Made by a program: the position numbers and the translations under genes. From an uncultured Lentisphaeria bacterium (GTDB lineage Bacteria; Verrucomicrobiota; Lentisphaeria; Victivallales; UBA1829): a DNA stretch of 64,000 nucleotides. A model generated the notes under the pieces. That model did no database searches and was not told the DNA's origin. It was given only the letters and a program-made list of their open reading frames with translations. Shown here in pieces: positions 16,486 through 26,079 of the stretch. The DNA lies in contig CAJKAR010000013.1 of assembly GCA_905197955.1 (NCBI GenBank), positions 1 through 64,000 on the forward strand, read 5' to 3'. Every line of letters begins with the position of its first letter. The first letter of the stretch is position 1.

Positions 16486-19400
16486 ATGAAAGTTCTTTGG
16501 ATCACAGCGGTCTGTGCCGCACTGCCTGTGCTGGGCGGCAATCTGGTTTTCAACTCCTCCTTTGAACTGGGTGAGAAAGGATGGAACGGATTCTGCGAGC
16601 GGCAGGCTCCGGAAAATTTTGAACGGAAAATTCCAGAAAAACTCTGGGAAATCGACTCATCCACGGCGCATTCCGGAAAGAACTCTCTGAAAGTCAGTCT
16701 GAAGGGAAACGCGCGGAGAACAGCGGTTTTCTCGCATGATATTCCGGTGGAATTCGGAAAAACATACACGATCTCTTTCTTTGCAAAAGGAGATAAAACG
16801 GTTCGCTGTCCAGTCCGGATGCGTTCGTGCATGGTGCCCCCTAACCGCGCACAGGACGATTCCATTATCCATCCGACCGCCTGGGGAAAAGACGTCCCAC
16901 AGGTGCAGACAAGGTTCGGAATGCCGAAAGAACAGGCCAATATGACTCTCACTCCGGAATGGAAACGGTATTCCTTCCAGTTTACGCCGGAACGCGATTT
17001 TACCGCCTATACCTTTTCAGTCGATTCGGGGTATCGGGAGTGCACAGTCTGGATCGACGATGTACAGGTCGAAGAGGGAAACACATTGTCGCCTTACAAG
17101 CCTTCGTCTCCGATTGAAATTGCGCTCTATCTGCCGGATCGGACGGTCGGGGTCGGAAAGGCCGCGGGGAAGGCCGTCGCTCTTTCCTACAATCCCCCCG
17201 GAAAAAAGGAGTCTGTGACTCTTTCCCTCTATAATCTTTATACGGATCAGGTGGAAAAACAACAGGAACTCTCTTTTGATCTGCCCCCCGGAATCCCGCA
17301 GGAAAAGAGTTTTGCTTTCGACGGACTGAAGTTCGGAATGTACACCGTATACCATTCGCTGCAGCCGAGAATTACAACCAGAGACTACGAACTTTCACCG
17401 GAAAAACCTGCCGCACAGCGCAGTACAAAGCTGAAAGACGGCGATCTTTCGTATCAGTCGGCGGCTTTTATTGCCAGTGTTCCGAAAGCTCCCGCATCGC
17501 CGAAGGAAGGATACCGGATGGGACCGTGCCTGCATTTCGGCGGCGACCTCCGGAACAGCCTCTATCGCGACGGAATGGGACTGGGCGATGAATTCGCGGA
17601 AACGCTCCGGGATTCCGGTGCAACCATCACCAGGGTCTGGAATGCATTCCCCTGGAGTTTTCTGGAACCGGAACAGGGAAAATTCAATTTTACGCATTCC
17701 GATTCCATCATCCGGGCGATGAGCAAATACAAACTGGCGGGAGTTTATACGGTGATGGCTGCCACATTCGGCGATCGGAACAATCCGTGGTCGCGCGTCA
17801 GCTGGGTTCTTCCGAAGTGGGTGATGGATCGTGATCCCGCGGGACCGCAGGGGGTGAAAAATCCATTTGTGACCAATCCCCGCTTCTCGCCGCTGTGGCG
17901 TCCGCGGCAGGAGGACTGGGAACACTTCCTGACAGCTGTGCTTCAGCGTTACAAAGGGCAGATTGACTCCTATGAAATCTTCAACGAACCGCAGCTGATG
18001 ATGAATGCCGCATCCTATTTCCCATATCTGAAAACGGCGTATCAGACAATCAAGCGGATAGATCCCGCCGCAGATGTGGTTGGAATCTGTGCAACAAGCG
18101 ACTTCGGGGTCAATGCCGATTCCTTCATTGCCCAGGTGATCCGGATGGGCGGTGGAAAATTCTCCGATGTAATCTCCTATCATCCGTACATGAAACTGGA
18201 TGATTCAACTCCGAGTCAGATGGAACAGTATGCCGGAATCTATAAAAATTTCCGGGCTTACGGAGTAAACAGGCCGCTGGCGAATACGGAAAATTACTTT
18301 TTCGAAAATGGCGATGCGTTTCATTTCTGGTGGAACAAGGCTCCGGATTACGACATTTCCCGCTATATCCGGCATCACCTCATCGATATGGGCGAGGGAA
18401 TCGCATTTTCCACCACGGTGGAATACGACAGTGCCTTTTTCTCCAGTTTCATTCATCCGGCGCAGGTGTATCATAACGGGAGCCGGCATGGAAAACCGCA
18501 GCCGAATCTGCGTTATGTGGTTCAGGCGGGAACATCGCAGATGATTTCCGGAGCAAAACCGCTGGGAAAGATTGATCTTCCCTCCGGAGCGCTCGGCTAT
18601 ACTTATCGGAAAGGCGAAGGGATCTTCACGGTTCTCTGGAATGCCCGTGCAAAACAGAAATCATGGATCACGCTGGAACTTCCAGCGGGAGTCTCGTTTA
18701 CGGAGTATGATATTTTCTCGAATCTGCTTTCGTCGCAGAACGGAACTCTTACGCTGGAATTGAATTCGATTCCCCGCTATTTCCAGTGGAAGAATGCATC
18801 TGCGGAAACTGTCGCGGCGATTTTCAGGAATCCGAAGGAACGCTGCGAGAATCCGATCCGGGTTCGCAACGCAAATCTCCTTCGAAGTCTTGACAGCAAC
18901 GGGGGAGAACTGCATGTGCAGGTGGAAAATCTCAGTGGAAAGGTCCTGAAAAATCCGGTGTTTCAGATAAGTTCTCCGGCGTTGAAAGAGCCGGTCCGGC
19001 TGACAGCAAAGGAGATCGGATATTTTCGGACCGCCGATCTTTCCGGGACCGTCCGTCTCGCAGAAAAATGCGGAACAGAGGAGACGATGGAAATCTCTTC
19101 TGAGGGACTCCGCCCGCTTCGGATCACACTACCGGTCCGCAGACGTGAAGTGATCGGTTATCGCCCCCGGTCGTTTGAAATAAGAAATGTCATTTTCGGA
19201 AAGGTGGAGTCGAGGACGGATCTTTCCGCAGTGATGGAGCTTGCGATGAAGGACATATCCACTCTGCGTGTGACAGTGAGGGTCATGGATGACAAACCGT
19301 CGCAGAATCCTCATCTTCCGCCGTATCAGCGAGACAGTGTTGAGCTGTTTGTGGATCAGGATCCGTTCGGCGGATCGGGTGAAAAATACAACCGGTTCTG

Positions 19401-19992
19401 CAAACAGTACATCGCGCCTCGCGGCGGGACTCCGGAAAACGCCGGAATCAAATCCTCGTTTACGGATCGGAAAGACGGGTATGTCTGGACCTTCGATATT
19501 CCGGTCGTCTACCGGAACAACTTCATTGCCCTGGATCTTGCGGTCAATGACTCGGATGGCGACCGGCAGAAATCCAAGCTCTCCTGGTCAGGCTGTTCCG
19601 ACAGCTATCGCAACCGCCGCAATTTCATTGTCCTGGAACTGAACCGGGGAGATGGCGCAGTCATCAGCGCGGCTGTCCGGGATGCCGGAGGAAAGATTCT
19701 TCAGCTCCGAAGCAATGAGAACACGCCGTTTCTCCCGACCGATCAATGGGTGAAACAGGAGTTCCGGTTTGTCCCCGATTACGATGGTTCCGGCAACATT
19801 GTATTCCGCTCGTCGCTTGGCACGAAGTCCGCCGGAGATCTGCGGTTCCGGAAGCTCTCCGTATCGGGAGCGGATGCGGTTCTTCCCCCTCCGGAAAAAG
19901 AACAGAGTCACGCATGGATTGCGGCAAAATTCCGGAAAGGTGTTCCTGTGACCATTTCCTGTGAACTGAAAATGAGCGGAGTTAGAAAATGA
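16486..19992 (+). CDS. Large secreted clan GH-A glycoside hydrolase with CBM-like domains
   Basis: The protein has 1168 residues. The signal peptide is MKVLWITAVCAALPVLGG. Domains in order: a CBM4/9-type sandwich at about 19-205 (NLVFNSSFELGEKGWNGF ... WIDDVQVEEG), a beta domain at about 205-340, and a GH5/GH39-like TIM barrel at about 345-770. The acid/base Glu is in YEIFNEPQ near 501, and a nucleophile candidate is the Glu in LANTENYF near 600. A CBM9-like domain lies at about 900-1070 (RDSVELFVDQDPFGG, LDLAVNDSDGD), followed by a final sandwich. It is probably an extracellular endo- or exo-acting glycosidase. Its stop overlaps the GH42 start by four bases, so the two are coupled. The exact family is uncertain. 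Confidence 0.75.
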   Translation: MKVLWITAVCAALPVLGGNLVFNSSFELGEKGWNGFCERQAPENFERKIPEKLWEIDSSTAHSGKNSLKVSLKGNARRTAVFSHDIPVEFGKTYTISFFAKGDKTVRCPVRMRSCMVPPNRAQDDSIIHPTAWGKDVPQVQTRFGMPKEQANMTLTPEWKRYSFQFTPERDFTAYTFSVDSGYRECTVWIDDVQVEEGNTLSPYKPSSPIEIALYLPDRTVGVGKAAGKAVALSYNPPGKKESVTLSLYNLYTDQVEKQQELSFDLPPGIPQEKSFAFDGLKFGMYTVYHSLQPRITTRDYELSPEKPAAQRSTKLKDGDLSYQSAAFIASVPKAPASPKEGYRMGPCLHFGGDLRNSLYRDGMGLGDEFAETLRDSGATITRVWNAFPWSFLEPEQGKFNFTHSDSIIRAMSKYKLAGVYTVMAATFGDRNNPWSRVSWVLPKWVMDRDPAGPQGVKNPFVTNPRFSPLWRPRQEDWEHFLTAVLQRYKGQIDSYEIFNEPQLMMNAASYFPYLKTAYQTIKRIDPAADVVGICATSDFGVNADSFIAQVIRMGGGKFSDVISYHPYMKLDDSTPSQMEQYAGIYKNFRAYGVNRPLANTENYFFENGDAFHFWWNKAPDYDISRYIRHHLIDMGEGIAFSTTVEYDSAFFSSFIHPAQVYHNGSRHGKPQPNLRYVVQAGTSQMISGAKPLGKIDLPSGALGYTYRKGEGIFTVLWNARAKQKSWITLELPAGVSFTEYDIFSNLLSSQNGTLTLELNSIPRYFQWKNASAETVAAIFRNPKERCENPIRVRNANLLRSLDSNGGELHVQVENLSGKVLKNPVFQISSPALKEPVRLTAKEIGYFRTADLSGTVRLAEKCGTEETMEISSEGLRPLRITLPVRRREVIGYRPRSFEIRNVIFGKVESRTDLSAVMELAMKDISTLRVTVRVMDDKPSQNPHLPPYQRDSVELFVDQDPFGGSGEKYNRFCKQYIAPRGGTPENAGIKSSFTDRKDGYVWTFDIPVVYRNNFIALDLAVNDSDGDRQKSKLSWSGCSDSYRNRRNFIVLELNRGDGAVISAAVRDAGGKILQLRSNENTPFLPTDQWVKQEFRFVPDYDGSGNIVFRSSLGTKSAGDLRFRKLSVSGADAVLPPPEKEQSHAWIAAKFRKGVPVTISCELKMSGVRK

Positions 19993-22001
19993 AATACTTC
20001 GGCTGCGCCTACTATCCGGAGGCCTGGGAAAAAACACGCTGGGAAACCGATTTCCGGATGATGCGGGATCTCGGATTCAACATGGTCCGGCTCGGGGAAT
20101 TCAACTGGGGAAAGTTTGAACCGGAAGAAGGAGTTTTCCACTTTGATGAGTATCTTGAAATACTGGATCTTGCGGATCGGTATGGAATCCGCGTGATGAT
20201 GTGCACGCCGACTGCGGCAGTGCCCCGCTGGATGGCGGCTCGTTATCCCGAAACGCAGAAACGAAGAGCCGATGGGACCCGGCCGGAGAATGATGCCCGG
20301 CAGAGTTACTGTCCCTCTTCCCCGAAGTTCCGCTTTTTTGCTGATCGGATTGTGACGGAGATGGCTCATGCGTTCCGGAATCATCCGGCAGTTGTCATGT
20401 GGCAGCTCGATAATGAATTGAGTGTGGGAGCCGCCACCGGACTTTGTGTCTGCGACGAGTGTACAAAACGCTTTCAGTCCGCCATGCGGGAGAAGTATCG
20501 GACACTGGAAGCGTTCAACCGGGCGTGGAACGGAGCATTCTGGTCCGGAGATTTCCAGTCCTGGGAGGACCTGAAGCCGCCGTTCCGCTTCCGCCGGGGA
20601 TGGAAAAAGGAGTATATTCGGGTTCAGGGAGAACTTTTCTCAGAACTGATTCTCCGTCATCGGGATATCCTGAAGAGTGCGAATCCGGAATGGGTGGTGA
20701 CGACGAACAATCCGGCGATGACCTATTCAGACATCCGCCTGGACCATCTTTTTGCCGAACTCGGCTATGCCGCGTGCGACACCTATGTTTCCTGCGATAA
20801 TATTTTCCGTTTCCGCGCCTTCTGGGATTTCTACCGGGGAGTCACCGGCAGACAGCAGAAGTTCATGGTCGCGGAGACCGGTGCGTTCAATCAGGTCACC
20901 ACGGAGCCGAATTCCTGGGGAGCTCTGAAACCATGGCTTTGGGAAATGGTTGTCCGGGGAGCGGAGTCGGTTCTGTATTTCCGCTGGCGGCAGTCCGTGA
21001 TGGGCGAGGAGACGCATCCGGCGATTCTCCCCTGGTGCGGCAGGCCCGGAAATGCCTATCGGATGATCCGGCAAATCAGAAAGGAAATGGACGCTCTGCC
21101 GATGGATGTTTCGAAACTTCCGCTTCCCGAAACGGAAATCGCGATCGTTCATGACGCCGCTTCCGGTCAGTACCATATGTCGAAAAAAAGCGATGCGCTT
21201 TATCTTGCCACGAACCGGATTCATCTGGCGCTGACCGCACTTGGGAAAAATCCGGATTTCCTGATGCTGAATGAACAGATGGATCTTTCACCGTACCGGG
21301 TGGTTTTCCTGCCGCTCTGCGAACGGGTATCACCGCGGATTGTCGAGCGGTGGAAGGAGTATGTCCGCAACGGAGGATGCCTCGTGGCAGTGACCCGTCT
21401 GAATCTGATGGAAGAGTCGGGCAGCTATTGCCGGGAACCGTATCCGTGCGGCATGACGGAACTGTTCGGACTCGAAATCGCGGAAAACCGGGAACTTCTG
21501 AATTCTCAGACAGATGCCAATATGGGGGTATTCGATATCTCCAGCCTGCCGAAAAGTTCAGTTCGCCTTTCCTGTTTCGGGGGCACGGCCGATGCGGAAC
21601 GTTATGTTGAGGAGATCCTTCCGCAGAGCTGTACCGTTCTGGAGAAACTCTCCTCGACCTGTTTTGCCTCCTCCCCTTTGCTGACCCGGAATTACTACGG
21701 AAAAGGAACGGCATTGTATGTATCGGCATTCCTGGATGTCCCCGGAGTGCGGAAAATGGTTCGCCGTGTTCTGGAGGAGTGCGGCATCTCTCTTCCGGCT
21801 GCGGAACTGCCGCCGGAGGTCTCCCGGATCGAACGGGGAGGATATCTCTTCTACATCAACTCCTCGTCGCGGAAGGGGAGTCTGGAGGAAGAGATCAGCG
21901 GAGAAATCCTGCTCGGAGACGCGGATCCCGGTGAGAAACAGACAATAACATTGAAGCCTTATGAGGTTCTGATGATTCGGCCTTCCGGAAAATCAGAATA
22001 G
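19989..22001 (+). CDS. GH42 beta-galactosidase
   Basis: The protein has 670 residues. The N-terminus YFGCAYYPEAW and the run MVRLGEFNWGKFEPEEGVF are characteristic of GH42. The acid/base is the Glu of WQLDNELSVG (near 143), and the nucleophile is probably the Glu of MVAETGAF (near 295). A Cys cluster CVCDECTKRF corresponds to the zinc site of GH42 enzymes. A trimerisation domain (about 390-600) and a C-terminal beta domain follow. No signal peptide is present, so it is likely cytoplasmic, finishing galactosides released outside by the preceding enzyme. The ATGA overlap with that gene indicates translational coupling. Confidence 0.9.
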   Translation: MKYFGCAYYPEAWEKTRWETDFRMMRDLGFNMVRLGEFNWGKFEPEEGVFHFDEYLEILDLADRYGIRVMMCTPTAAVPRWMAARYPETQKRRADGTRPENDARQSYCPSSPKFRFFADRIVTEMAHAFRNHPAVVMWQLDNELSVGAATGLCVCDECTKRFQSAMREKYRTLEAFNRAWNGAFWSGDFQSWEDLKPPFRFRRGWKKEYIRVQGELFSELILRHRDILKSANPEWVVTTNNPAMTYSDIRLDHLFAELGYAACDTYVSCDNIFRFRAFWDFYRGVTGRQQKFMVAETGAFNQVTTEPNSWGALKPWLWEMVVRGAESVLYFRWRQSVMGEETHPAILPWCGRPGNAYRMIRQIRKEMDALPMDVSKLPLPETEIAIVHDAASGQYHMSKKSDALYLATNRIHLALTALGKNPDFLMLNEQMDLSPYRVVFLPLCERVSPRIVERWKEYVRNGGCLVAVTRLNLMEESGSYCREPYPCGMTELFGLEIAENRELLNSQTDANMGVFDISSLPKSSVRLSCFGGTADAERYVEEILPQSCTVLEKLSSTCFASSPLLTRNYYGKGTALYVSAFLDVPGVRKMVRRVLEECGISLPAAELPPEVSRIERGGYLFYINSSSRKGSLEEEISGEILLGDADPGEKQTITLKPYEVLMIRPSGKSE

Positions 22002-22010
22002 TAAGGGGGG

Positions 22011-22048
22011 AATCTCCGATTTGTTCTGACAAATCGGAGATTTTTTTT
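22011..22048. terminator. Strong intrinsic terminator between convergent operons
   Basis: A perfect 13-base stem, AATCTCCGATTTG with CAAATCGGAGATT, has a 6-base loop and then eight T. It terminates the GH42 operon. The minus-strand SDR gene stops right at its edge, so with flanking A bases it may also serve the other direction. Confidence 0.9.
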
Positions 22049-22803
22049 CAATGACGGATGAGACGGGCAAGTTTCCGCTGTACGCCACCGTCGATGACGA
22101 GATCCGCTCCGTTGATGAAGGAAGAATCTTCCGATGCCAGAAACAGGCAGAGAGCGGCGACATCATCCGGTGTTCCGTAACGACCGAGCGGAATCCCCGT
22201 GAACTCCTCCGGAGCCGGACTCCGGCCGCTGACGTTGATGCAGCCGGGAAGGATGTTGTTGATCCGGATTCCCGAAGGTCCGATTTCAACGGCAAGCTGT
22301 CCGGTCATCGCGTGAATTGCTCCTTTGCTTGCGGCGTAAAGGGTGCGTCCCGGAACGGAAGTGTCCTGATGAACCGAACCGATGTTGATGATGCTTCCGG
22401 GATGCCCTTTCATCAGCCGGATCTCGTTCAGACAGCAGAAGAGCGTTCCCTTGAGATTGAGATTCATCAGCTGATCGTAAAGTTCAAAGTTGATTTCCTC
22501 CAGCGGACGCGGAGTATGATTCCAGCCGGCATTGTTCACAGCGCAATCGAGACCTCCGAAAACCCGTTCGATCTCTTCAAACATTGCACCGAGCTGTCCC
22601 GGTTCGCTCAGATCCGCCCGGAAAAGATGGGATTCGCACGGCAGTTCCGCAACAATGCGCGCAGCAAGTTCCGGATCGGAACGGTAATGAAAAAAAACTC
22701 TTGCTCCCGCCTCGGCAAATGCACGGACGATCCCTTCGCCGATTCCGCGGGATGCGCCAGTGACAAGAACCCGTTTTCCTTTTAAATCATCATAATGTCC
22801 CAT
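22048..22803 (-). CDS. SDR-family oxidoreductase
   Basis: The protein has 251 residues from the ATG at 22803, chosen over an ATG six bases earlier because GGAG lies 7 bases before this one. The Rossmann motif TGASRGIGEG begins near residue 15, with NNAG near 90, a catalytic Ser in NIGSVH and YAASK near 157. The C-terminus has INGADLVIDGG, typical of classical SDRs. It acts in the cytoplasm on a small alcohol or sugar. It is the last gene of the 27-22 kb minus-strand operon, 117 bases after the D-aminoacylase-like gene. It could be a sugar, gluconate or ketodeoxygluconate dehydrogenase; the substrate is not determinable. Confidence 0.85.
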   Translation of the reverse strand: MGHYDDLKGKRVLVTGASRGIGEGIVRAFAEAGARVFFHYRSDPELAARIVAELPCESHLFRADLSEPGQLGAMFEEIERVFGGLDCAVNNAGWNHTPRPLEEINFELYDQLMNLNLKGTLFCCLNEIRLMKGHPGSIINIGSVHQDTSVPGRTLYAASKGAIHAMTGQLAVEIGPSGIRINNILPGCINVSGRSPAPEEFTGIPLGRYGTPDDVAALCLFLASEDSSFINGADLVIDGGVQRKLARLIRH

Positions 22804-22920
22804 ATTCATTCTCCAGTTTCTCATTCTGATTTGGCTGGAACAGATCGGAAAAAGAGTCTGCTCCGCCGGAGGATGATCCACGATTTCCTTTTCTTGATTT
22901 GCTGTGAGGGTGGACTTTTT

Positions 22921-24480
22921 TCATTGTCCTCTGCGAAGAGGTCGTCCCGCCCGGATTCCTGTCGGCTTTCCGTTCCGCACGGCGATTTGACCGTTGACTG
23001 TGACAAGACGCATTCCTTCCGCAGTCCGGCGAGGATGCGCAAATGTGGCACGGTCCGCAATTTCCGCATGATGGAATACGCAGAGATCGGCAAAGTTCTG
23101 TTCCGCTATGACTCCTCTTCCACGCAGTCCGAACAGTTCACATGGACGCGCAGAAGCATGAAACACAAATTCGGAAAGCGTCACCCCGTGACGGAATGCC
23201 AGATGCAGAAGCCTTGCAAAAGCCCCGAAACTTCGAGGATGGAGATGATCCAGTCCGGGAAGCGTGTCCGATCCAAAAAGATAGCAGGGATGGCGCATCA
23301 GTTCGATAAAATCGCGTTCAAGCGTATCCGAAAGACCTTCTTCGCTCTCCCTGGTTTCCGGACGGTAGGAGAGTTGAAGCTCCTCTTCCGCAAGCAATTC
23401 CAACAGCATTTCCGGAATTTCCTGCCCGCGCATCCGTGCGATATCCCGATACGTCCGATTCCGGTAATCGGGATGGTGCGGCGCATGCAGAAGGACGGCA
23501 TTCGACGGACTGATCTCGGGATGCCGTTCCCATTCCTTCTGAATCCACTGTTTCCATTCCGGATTTCGCAGTCGTTCCATGATGGAGGAAAAACCGCCCT
23601 CCATCACCCGCATCGGCAGATGAACTGCCGCGTAACCAGCTCCGACAGAATAGGGATAAAAGTCCGCCGTGACACGCAGTCCTTCCTCAAGACCGCGTTC
23701 GATCGGTTCCAGAAGTTTGTCGAGATGTCCCGCTGTTTTCGGATTGGTCCGGTAATGGGAAAAATGGACGCGAGCTCCGCTTCTCCGCGCAAATTCGAGC
23801 ACTTCTTCGCGCGAATCGAATTTTTCGGTATGATCCCTCAGCGCTGTTCGCTGATGAACACACACCGGAACATCAAATTCCGCGGCGACTCTGCAAATCG
23901 CAGCAACCTCTTCCGTATCTCCGAAGGAGGCCGGATAGTAGGCCAAACCGGTGGAAAAGGCACATGCACCTTCTTCAAATGCCTGTCGTGCAAGATCCTG
24001 GGCTTTTTGCACCGGCAGCGGCGCATCGCGAAATCCGCACAGGGCACAACGCAGCGGCGAGTGTGCCAGATGAACTGCCGCATTGACTCCGGTCGGAGGA
24101 AGCGAAGCCAGATATTCCGCACAGGAACCGAAAAGCTGCGGTTCCGCACCGAAAATCCCGGTCATGACCTGTCCATAATCTGAGTGGAAAAGCGGAAAGA
24201 GCCCAATTCCACAGGCTCCGGCGATTTCCGTCGTGATTCCCTGACAGAGCGCCTCGGCCCTGTCGGGAGCTAGGAAAAACTGCCAGTCGGAGTGAGTATG
24301 AACATCAATGAATCCGGGAGTGACAGCCATCCCGGATGCGTCAAACGTCTCCTTCGCCTCACACCGATCCAATCTCCCGACCGCAGCGATCCGGTCCCCC
24401 CTGACTGCGAGATCCGCCTGGAACGGAGCTCCTCCGAGTCCATCATAAATGGTACCGCCGGCGATCAGAAGGTCGAACAT
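22921..24480 (-). CDS. N-acyl-D-amino-acid deacylase family amidohydrolase
   Basis: The protein has 519 residues from the ATG at 24480, with CGGAG 8 bases upstream. The amidohydrolase metal motif is HTH at residues 61-63 (GFIDVHTHSDW). The D-aminoacylase features GITTEIAGACGIGLFPL, HQRTAL, HFSHYR and FGSDTLPG follow, with a C-terminal LFGLRGRGVI and DLCVF. Known relatives remove acyl groups from N-acyl-D-amino acids. Next to a SelA/DgaE-like PLP enzyme and RidA, it plausibly releases the free D-amino acid or amino-sugar acid that the PLP enzyme then deaminates. It begins four bases after the ridA-like stop. Confidence 0.85.
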   Translation of the reverse strand: MFDLLIAGGTIYDGLGGAPFQADLAVRGDRIAAVGRLDRCEAKETFDASGMAVTPGFIDVHTHSDWQFFLAPDRAEALCQGITTEIAGACGIGLFPLFHSDYGQVMTGIFGAEPQLFGSCAEYLASLPPTGVNAAVHLAHSPLRCALCGFRDAPLPVQKAQDLARQAFEEGACAFSTGLAYYPASFGDTEEVAAICRVAAEFDVPVCVHQRTALRDHTEKFDSREEVLEFARRSGARVHFSHYRTNPKTAGHLDKLLEPIERGLEEGLRVTADFYPYSVGAGYAAVHLPMRVMEGGFSSIMERLRNPEWKQWIQKEWERHPEISPSNAVLLHAPHHPDYRNRTYRDIARMRGQEIPEMLLELLAEEELQLSYRPETRESEEGLSDTLERDFIELMRHPCYLFGSDTLPGLDHLHPRSFGAFARLLHLAFRHGVTLSEFVFHASARPCELFGLRGRGVIAEQNFADLCVFHHAEIADRATFAHPRRTAEGMRLVTVNGQIAVRNGKPTGIRAGRPLRRGQ

Positions 24481-24484
24481 CGCG

Positions 24485-24931
24485 TTACTCCGCCATTTCA
24501 ACGACCATTTCCACTTCAACAGCAATTCCGTTCGGAAGCGATCCCATCCCGACCGCGGAACGCGCATGGCTTCCGATTTCTTCTCCGAAGGCTTCCAGAA
24601 GAAGTTCGGAAACGCCGTTCATGACAAACGGATGTTCCGTAAAAGATTCGGTTGCATTGACCATGCCGAACACCTTGACAAAACTGCGGATTTTATCCAG
24701 ATCACCGCAGTGGAGTTTGATTGCTTCAAGACAGTGAATGGCAGCTTCCCGTGCAGCGGCATAGCCGTCGGCGGCAGTCAGCGAGGAACCGACCTTCCCT
24801 TTGATCTTTGTCCCGTGCCCGGAAACAAACAGGAGATTTCCTGTCTGTTTGCTGTGCAGAATAGGGTGACTGCACGGACCCGGAAGGACAAGTTCGATTC
24901 CCATTTCCGAAAGTTTTGTTTCGATCTTCAT
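24485..24931 (-). CDS. RidA-family protein (YjgF/YER057c/UK114), enamine/imine deaminase-like
   Basis: The protein has 148 residues. It belongs to the RidA superfamily of trimeric proteins that hydrolyse reactive enamines and imines made by PLP enzymes. Visible features are LLFVSGHGTKIKGKVGSSLT, the helix AAREAAIHCLEAIKLHCGDLD, and the end HARSAVGMGSLPNGIAVEVE. The usual Arg of the active site (SARS/ARSAVG) is retained. The start overlaps the stop of the SelA-like gene by four bases (ATGA). That coupling is the best hint that it clears the intermediate produced by that enzyme. Confidence 0.88.
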   Translation of the reverse strand: MKIETKLSEMGIELVLPGPCSHPILHSKQTGNLLFVSGHGTKIKGKVGSSLTAADGYAAAREAAIHCLEAIKLHCGDLDKIRSFVKVFGMVNATESFTEHPFVMNGVSELLLEAFGEEIGSHARSAVGMGSLPNGIAVEVEMVVEMAE

Positions 24932-26079
24932 TTTGTGTTTCCTCCTTGTTCCAATATGAGATCCAGTTCCTGAAATCGTTTGATGATCTGTTCCATTTCG
25001 CCGTCTGCCAGGCACATCGGGTTCACATAAACTCCGGGCCGGTTCTCCGAATAGCAGACGATGGAAGGATTTCCTTCTTCCAGCATTCTGCGGAGTTCCG
25101 ATGAGCGAATAGAGGTATTTTTCAGAGAGACAAACGCGCGCGGCAGAGGCTGTCCCGCCTGATTCGGCCAGGTGCGTTCCGCAGAAAAATGCTTTGCCTC
25201 CCCAAGAGCGGAAATCAGTTTCCGGACCTCAGATTCGCACCACTGAAGACGTGCCTCCTCATCCGACTCGACGTACTGCCGGATCGCCGTGTAGAGAGCA
25301 ATCATCTCCTCCCTTCCGATTTTCATGATTCTTCCGCATCCGTAGTTCGGAAATCCAAGCAAATTAACAATCTCCAGATACTCCTTTTTCCCCACCAGCA
25401 GTCCGCTTGCCTGAGGTCCCGCAAGGTCTTTGCCTCCGGAGAAACATGCCATATCGCATCCCATATCTTGGGTAAAGTGCCAGAGATTCGACTTCGGCGG
25501 CAACTGCGCGGCGCCATCCACGAGTATGGGAAGACCGAACCGATGAGCAGCATCCCGGAAAGTTTCGAGATTCATACATCCTTCGCCGTAATAGCCGGAA
25601 GGGGTCCGAGAGGCAAAATAACAACAGACCGTATGTTCGTGAAACGCATTCTCCAGCAGTCTTTTATCGAATTGAGCCTCCATGTTCGGATACCCGGCAA
25701 AACGGAGTTTGACACCGAGCTGTTCAATCGCGTGATCGTAGGGAATGTGCTGCCCCCAGAGAGCAAGAACTTCGCACCGGGCGATCTCTTCCGATGAAAG
25801 GCTCCCGAACTCTCTACCGTAGTGCCTGGCGACGCAAGCCGCAATCGCAAGATAGATCGCCGTACTGCAGGAGTTGCAGATGTATGCCGCTTCATTGCGG
25901 GTCAGTTCCGCCACGCGCCTGTGAAGTGCGTTCTGAAGGCGTTCAATGGAAACATAACTCCGGGCGGCATCGCACATCGCTTCAAGAGTTGCTTCCGACA
26001 TTCTGGATGCCCCGACGACCGTATAGGTTCCGACCGCATTGATCAGAGTCGGCACTCCCAGTTCCTCATAAATACTCAT
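24928..26079 (-). CDS. SelA/DgaE-like PLP-dependent enzyme, probable ammonia-lyase
   Basis: The protein has 383 residues from the ATG at 26079. The fold-type I PLP family is recognisable from the N-terminal LGVPTLINAVGTYTVVGAS, the cofactor Asp in ILVDGAAQLPP, and the Schiff-base Lys in FSGGKDLAGPQASGLLVG near residue 215. KIGREEMIALYTAI follows, as in SelA and D-glucosaminate-6-phosphate ammonia-lyase. It is shorter than true SelA (about 460 residues) and lacks its N-terminal tRNA-binding domain, so a selenocysteine role is unlikely. Overlaps of four bases on both sides tie it to the dehydrogenase and RidA genes. Probable reaction: alpha,beta-elimination of ammonia from a hydroxylated D-amino (sugar) acid. 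Confidence 0.78.
   Translation of the reverse strand: MSIYEELGVPTLINAVGTYTVVGASRMSEATLEAMCDAARSYVSIERLQNALHRRVAELTRNEAAYICNSCSTAIYLAIAACVARHYGREFGSLSSEEIARCEVLALWGQHIPYDHAIEQLGVKLRFAGYPNMEAQFDKRLLENAFHEHTVCCYFASRTPSGYYGEGCMNLETFRDAAHRFGLPILVDGAAQLPPKSNLWHFTQDMGCDMACFSGGKDLAGPQASGLLVGKKEYLEIVNLLGFPNYGCGRIMKIGREEMIALYTAIRQYVESDEEARLQWCESEVRKLISALGEAKHFSAERTWPNQAGQPLPRAFVSLKNTSIRSSELRRMLEEGNPSIVCYSENRPGVYVNPMCLADGEMEQIIKRFQELDLILEQGGNTK

Noticed and set aside
22795..24183. 462-codon frame antisense to the D-aminoacylase-like gene
   Set aside because: The minus-strand gene has catalytic motifs throughout; the antisense frame has none.
24928..26079. Selenocysteine synthase (SelA)
   Set aside because: Too short, lacks the N-terminal tRNA-binding domain, has no selB/selC nearby and is coupled to catabolic genes.
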